Assembly (NCBI GenBank): GCA_050946655.1 | Contig: JBMNVE010000013.1 | Coordinates: 1-35,477 of the forward strand | DNA length: 35,477 nucleotides | Source: JAXGRD01 sp050946655 | Lineage (GTDB): Bacteria > Bacillota > Clostridia > Peptostreptococcales > Anaerovoracaceae | Reading direction: 5' to 3' | Shown here: positions 31,842 through 35,477 of the stretch, in pieces | Layout of the letters: each line of letters begins with the position of its first letter | Position numbering within the stretch: position 1 is the first letter of the stretch | Notes under the pieces: model-generated | Databases searched by the model: none | Told to the model about the DNA's origin: nothing | The model's input: only the letters and a program-made list of their open reading frames with translations | Position numbers and translations under genes: made by a program

Positions 31842-33308
31842 ATGGACGAAAATATTTTGAAATCAAAAAAAGTCGGTGAGGTGCGTGAAATCGCAAAGGC
31901 AGTGGGTGTCCCGGAGTATTACAGACTGAAAAAAGCAGAGCTGATCCAGGCATTGCTTACCTTGGAGAAGGAGGCATCCGGCGAGAAAGCACCTTCTCGT
32001 CAGGCGAAAAACGGGAAGGAAGCTACTCCCCGGCAGGAAAAAAAGAAGCCCGGACGGCCCAAGGGGACAACACCCAAAAAGGCTCGGGAACAGGAAGTTG
32101 CCAAGCAAGAAGAGCCGGAAGAAAAACCGGTGGACAAAGATGCAAGCAAAGGCACTGAAAAAACTGCCGAAAAAACCCATGAGCATCGAGAAGACCGGCC
32201 TCCGGTAGAAGGGATCTTGGAACTGGCGGAAGGGGGATTCGGCTTTCTCCGCTTCAATAACTTCCTCACCAGTGACAAGGATATCTACGTTTCCCCGGCT
32301 CAGATCCGCCGCTTTAACCTAAAGACCGGTGATAAGATCAACGGGATTTCCCGCCTACCCAATCAGGGAGAAAAGTTCGGCGCTCTTCTCTATGTGACTA
32401 CGGTAAACGGTGACGAACCGGGAGTGGCCAAGAGGCGTCCCGACTTCGATCGCCTGACTCCCATCTTCCCCAATGAGCGCCTTTCCTTGGAAGGAGACAG
32501 CAGAGATCTTTCCATGCGGCTCATCGACCTGGTGGCCCCCATCGGAAAAGGACAGAGGGGTCTTATCGTCGCAGCGCCAAAAGCGGGAAAGACGGTTCTC
32601 CTGAAGAAGATCGCCAACAGCATTGAAAAAAAATATCCCCAGGTGGAGATGATGGTTCTCCTCATCGACGAACGACCGGAGGAAGTGACGGACATGAAGC
32701 GCTCCCTCATCGGCGGGGAAGTGATATACTCCACCTTTGACGAGCAACCCCAGCATCACGTAAAGGTGGCGGAAATGGTACTGTCCAGAGCCCAAAGGCT
32801 GGTGGAGCAGGGGAAGGATGTGGTCATTCTACTGGACAGCATCACCAGGCTGGCAAGGGCATATAACCTGGTGGTACCGCCTTCCGGAAGGACCCTTTCC
32901 GGCGGGCTGGACCCATCTGCTCTGTATAAACCCAAGAAATTCTTCGGTGCGGCCAGGAACATGGAAGAAGGAGGAAGCATCACCATTTTGGCAACTGCCC
33001 TGGTAGAGACGGGAAGTCGAATGGATGATGTTATCTTTGAGGAGTTTAAGGGTACAGGTAATATGGAGCTCCATCTGGATAGGCGTCTTTCGGAGAAGAG
33101 GATCTTCCCCGCATTGAACCTGAACATGTCCGGGACCAGAAGAGAGGACCTGCTGATGAACCAGGAGGAGATGGAAGCCATCTGGTACATGCGAAGGGCT
33201 CTTGGGAACAGTGATACACAGGAAGTCACCGAATTGATCATCGATAATCTGGCCCATACCAGGAGCAACCAGGAGTTTGTTCGGATCATCAAGAAGATTA
33301 GGTTGTAA
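31842..33308 (+). CDS. rho: Transcription termination factor Rho
   Basis: Hexameric RNA-dependent ATPase. 488 aa. The Rho N-domain (about 1-45) is followed by a disordered, Lys/Glu-rich insert (about 46-120) with an AT-hook-like KKPGRPKGTT (68-77). The RNA-binding OB fold (about 121-195) includes GGFGFLR, and the ATPase has Walker A AAPKAGKT (244-251), Walker B VVILLDSITRLARAYN and LSGGLDPSALYKPKKFFGAARN. The strong AAGGAGG (31811-31817) is 24 bases before the ATG, too far for normal use, with only AGG next to the start. It heads rho-yqhQ-prmC. Confidence 0.96.
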   Translation: MDENILKSKKVGEVREIAKAVGVPEYYRLKKAELIQALLTLEKEASGEKAPSRQAKNGKEATPRQEKKKPGRPKGTTPKKAREQEVAKQEEPEEKPVDKDASKGTEKTAEKTHEHREDRPPVEGILELAEGGFGFLRFNNFLTSDKDIYVSPAQIRRFNLKTGDKINGISRLPNQGEKFGALLYVTTVNGDEPGVAKRRPDFDRLTPIFPNERLSLEGDSRDLSMRLIDLVAPIGKGQRGLIVAAPKAGKTVLLKKIANSIEKKYPQVEMMVLLIDERPEEVTDMKRSLIGGEVIYSTFDEQPQHHVKVAEMVLSRAQRLVEQGKDVVILLDSITRLARAYNLVVPPSGRTLSGGLDPSALYKPKKFFGAARNMEEGGSITILATALVETGSRMDDVIFEEFKGTGNMELHLDRRLSEKRIFPALNLNMSGTRREDLLMNQEEMEAIWYMRRALGNSDTQEVTELIIDNLAHTRSNQEFVRIIKKIRL

Positions 33309-33317
33309 AGAGAAATA

Positions 33318-34370
33318 ATGGATTTAAAAAAGATATTTATCAAGGATGCCTGCCCCACCAAGGTGGGTGGTCAGGCGGTATTGGATGGGATCATGATGAA
33401 GGGGGCCGACCGCACGGCCATTGCCATGCGCCTTCCCGACGATTCCATGTACATCAAAACGGAAAAACTGCCACAGCCCAGCAAGTGGGCAAAGGTCCCC
33501 CTGATCAGAGGGGTGGTGGTTTTTGTGGATGCCTTGGTCCAGGGGACCAAAACCCTCATGTATTCCGCCGATGTGTTGGAAGCCCACGAAGAAGATGACG
33601 TGGAGGAAGATAAAGTTTTTTTGTGGCTGGAAAAAAAGTTCGGGAAAAAGGGGGCGTGGAATGCCATGCTCTATTTTTCTGTGATTTTAGCCCTGATCTT
33701 TACGGTAGGGATCTTCATTATAGCCCCTACGGCGGCGGTGAATTTGCTCAAGCACATCACCAAGAACGAGGTGATTCTCAATTTGGCCGAAGGGGTGCTT
33801 CGCATCGTTCTCTTTGTTCTCTATGTGGCCCTCATCTCCAGGATGGCGGATATCAAGAAGGTCTTTCAGTTCCATGGCGCGGAGCATAAGTGCATCCACT
33901 GCTATGAAAACCGGCTACCCTTGACCCCTGCCAACTGCCAGGAGTTCTATACGCTCCACCCCAGATGCGGCACCAGTTTTCTCATGTTCGTCATGGTGAT
34001 CAGCCTGGTCTTGTTTTCCCTTTTGGGATGGCCCAATCTGTTTCTACGGATATTGTCCCGGCTGTTGCTCCTTCCGGTGGTGGCGGGACTTTCCTACGAA
34101 CTCTTGCGCTGGGCGGGAAAAAGCGATAATATCGTAGTGAAGATCCTCAGCATGCCCGGCCTCTGGTTGCAGAAGCTGACCACCAGAGAGCCGACGGAAA
34201 AGCAGTTGCAAGTGGCCATCGCCGCCATGGAAGCGGTACTTGCGGAAGAAGGGGATTACGGAGAAGGTCCCTGTGATGAAATGGGCAGGATCAAGAGATT
34301 TCAAAGGGTCGTAGGTCCTATATGGCATGAAGATGCGGTATCACCGCGTAGAGGAGAAGAAGTGAAATGA
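33318..34370 (+). CDS. yqhQ: DUF1385 membrane protein YqhQ
   Basis: 350 aa with the family motifs GGQAVLDGIMMKG (18-30), WAKVPLIRGVVVF and FQFHGAEHKCIHCYE (about 188-202), plus four to five membrane helices. Possible metal ligands are the His and Cys residues of the HGAEHKCIHCYE motif. The function is unknown. It follows rho by 9 bases; in many Clostridia rpmE sits between them but is absent here. It overlaps prmC by ATGA. Confidence 0.93.
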   Translation: MDLKKIFIKDACPTKVGGQAVLDGIMMKGADRTAIAMRLPDDSMYIKTEKLPQPSKWAKVPLIRGVVVFVDALVQGTKTLMYSADVLEAHEEDDVEEDKVFLWLEKKFGKKGAWNAMLYFSVILALIFTVGIFIIAPTAAVNLLKHITKNEVILNLAEGVLRIVLFVLYVALISRMADIKKVFQFHGAEHKCIHCYENRLPLTPANCQEFYTLHPRCGTSFLMFVMVISLVLFSLLGWPNLFLRILSRLLLLPVVAGLSYELLRWAGKSDNIVVKILSMPGLWLQKLTTREPTEKQLQVAIAAMEAVLAEEGDYGEGPCDEMGRIKRFQRVVGPIWHEDAVSPRRGEEVK

Positions 34371-35224
34371 GTTCATTACTTGTATCAGACATCATCAAAA
34401 TGGCGGAAAAACAAATGACGGATGCCGGCGTCCCCAGTCCCAAAGTGGATGCGGAAGTGCTGTATTGCCATCTGAAAAAGGTGGACCGAGCCAGGTTTTT
34501 CATGGAGTGGTCCTCCCCGGCTGACGACCGCACCTGTGATCAGTTCTTTGAATTGGTGGCACGCAGGTGTCAGAGAGAGCCTCTCCAATACATTACCGGC
34601 AATCAAGATTTCATGGGTCTGACCCTGAAGGTGGCCCCTAAGGTACTGATCCCCAGGCTGGACACGGAAGTGGTGGCCCTGGCGGCGGAACTGAAGTTAA
34701 AGGAAATGCGTGGGGACACGGTTTTGGACTTGTGCTGCGGCAGCGGTGCCATCGGACTTGCCCTTGCCAAGCGAGGAGGAGCCAAGGTGACGGCGGTGGA
34801 TATCAACCCGGAAGCGGTGAAGCTAACGGAGGCCAATGCCAAAAACCTGGGAGTCAAAATGACTGTCCTTCAGGGGGATCTATATGAGCCGGTGGCAAAG
34901 AAGAAGTATCATATGATCGTCTCAAATCCCCCCTATATCAAGAGTGAAGTCATGGAAACCCTCATGCCGGAAGTGATGAAGTATGAACCGGAAGAAGCCC
35001 TCCACGGCGGCACGGACGGCTTGGACTATTACAGGTTGATTATTGAAGGCGCTCATGAGCATTTAAAGAAGAAGGGGACATTGGTGCTGGAGATCGGTGC
35101 CGATCAGGCGGTTGATGTGGCCACTCTCATCGAAGAAACAGAGGCCTTTACAGATATCCAGATCCTCCAGGACCTGGATGGAAAAGACCGGGTGGTCACA
35201 GCCAAGTGGATAAAGAAGAAATAA
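34367..35224 (+). CDS. prmC: Release factor glutamine methyltransferase PrmC
   Basis: Methylates the Gln of the GGQ motif of release factors RF1 and RF2 with S-adenosylmethionine. 285 aa: helical N-terminal domain with ARFFMEWSSPADDRT and REPLQYITGNQDFMGL; Rossmann domain with VLDLCCGSGAIGLALAKRG (SAM binding) and the catalytic SNPPYIKS. AGGAG precedes the ATG, which overlaps the yqhQ stop. prfA, its usual neighbour and substrate gene, does not follow directly; a terminator does. Confidence 0.95.
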   Translation: MSSLLVSDIIKMAEKQMTDAGVPSPKVDAEVLYCHLKKVDRARFFMEWSSPADDRTCDQFFELVARRCQREPLQYITGNQDFMGLTLKVAPKVLIPRLDTEVVALAAELKLKEMRGDTVLDLCCGSGAIGLALAKRGGAKVTAVDINPEAVKLTEANAKNLGVKMTVLQGDLYEPVAKKKYHMIVSNPPYIKSEVMETLMPEVMKYEPEEALHGGTDGLDYYRLIIEGAHEHLKKKGTLVLEIGADQAVDVATLIEETEAFTDIQILQDLDGKDRVVTAKWIKKK

Positions 35225-35227
35225 TAG

Positions 35228-35253
35228 AGGCGGCCCTTTCGGGCCGTCTTTTT
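35228..35253 (+). terminator. Terminator after prmC
   Basis: AGGCGGCCC and GGGCCGTCT pair over 9 positions (one G-U) around TTTC, followed by a T-run to 35253. Confidence 0.85.
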
Positions 35254-35308
35254 AGATGCAGTATCATTGGTTCTTTTGATCAAGGTTACGCCCCGGGGGA
35301 CAGTTTTC

Positions 35309-35365
35309 CATTTACGGGACTGTGACCGGAGAAAATCTTGACAAAGGCGGTTTTTGACTCCAAAA
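35309..35365. repeat. Intergenic repeat element, copy B
   Basis: Matches 7263-7319 at 45 of 57 positions without gaps, including GAAAATCTTGA and TCCAAAA. A further partial echo (AGAATCTTGACA) occurs at about 35448-35459. The rest of 35254-35477 holds no gene I can support. Confidence 0.7.
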
Positions 35366-35477
35366 ATAGGATTTTGAAGGGCAGGATTGGGCAAAAATAG
35401 CCATGTTTGTTGGAAAACAACAAAACGCTTTAGGCTGTGAAAGTGCAGAATCTTGACACTGAAACTTAGGAAGGTCA

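Noticed and set aside
35104..35394. 96-codon minus-strand frame at the window end
   Set aside because: It runs through the prmC 3' end, its terminator and the intergenic repeat, with no ribosome site.

Overview
The window looks like chromosome of an anaerobic, low-oxygen-lifestyle Gram-positive bacterium of the class Clostridia, roughly half G+C by eye. The evidence is strong AGGAGG-type ribosome binding sites, a class B sortase with sortable surface proteins, a butyrate-type 3-hydroxybutyryl-CoA dehydrogenase, the ispE-GntR pair, and a rho-yqhQ-prmC cluster. Some gene contexts resemble the Anaerovoracaceae/Peptostreptococcales, but the exact taxon cannot be fixed by reading alone. No rRNA, tRNA, CRISPR array, insertion sequence or phage gene was seen. 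Almost all of the window is coding, and no gene-free gap exceeds 300 bases.

Layout. 1-1182: 3' end of a large surface protein. 1262-5059: a tightly overlapping operon of two ECF-type ATPases, an EcfT transmembrane protein fused to an extracellular purple-acid-phosphatase-like metallophosphoesterase, and a Crp/Fnr regulator. A perfect 12+12 bp palindrome sits at about -41.5 of its apparently leaderless promoter. 5064-7207: a WYL regulator (minus strand), a divergent 64-aa protein and a class B sortase. 7469-10315 (minus): arginase, then a catalase gene overlapping a DUF454 membrane protein gene. 10401-11944: a PadR regulator and a DUF2812 membrane protein behind two perfect operators. 11947-12591 (minus): CvpA. 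12715-15678: tadA, an exported Ig-like protein, ispE and a GntR regulator. 15680-16840 (minus): HtrA protease. 16915-22560: phosphohexomutase, Hsp33, DUF1934, a 31-aa membrane peptide, DUF1846 and an AEC transporter. 22672-25038: NfeD, an SPFH protein and Hbd. 25243-31675: a 1325-aa repeat adhesin, an HTH protein and a three-part GGCT-like fusion protein. 31842-35224: rho, yqhQ and prmC.

How genes may work together. The ECF operon is the most unusual part: fusing the transporter's membrane subunit to an outward-facing phosphatase suggests that a phosphorylated nutrient is dephosphorylated at the surface and taken up there, under control of the regulator encoded in the same operon. The sortase probably anchors the repeat adhesin, whose SPKTG signal matches the motif known for the Clostridioides difficile class B sortase. 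The PadR operators overlap a divergent promoter region shared with catalase. An intergenic repeat occurs twice, at 7263-7319 and 35309-35365.
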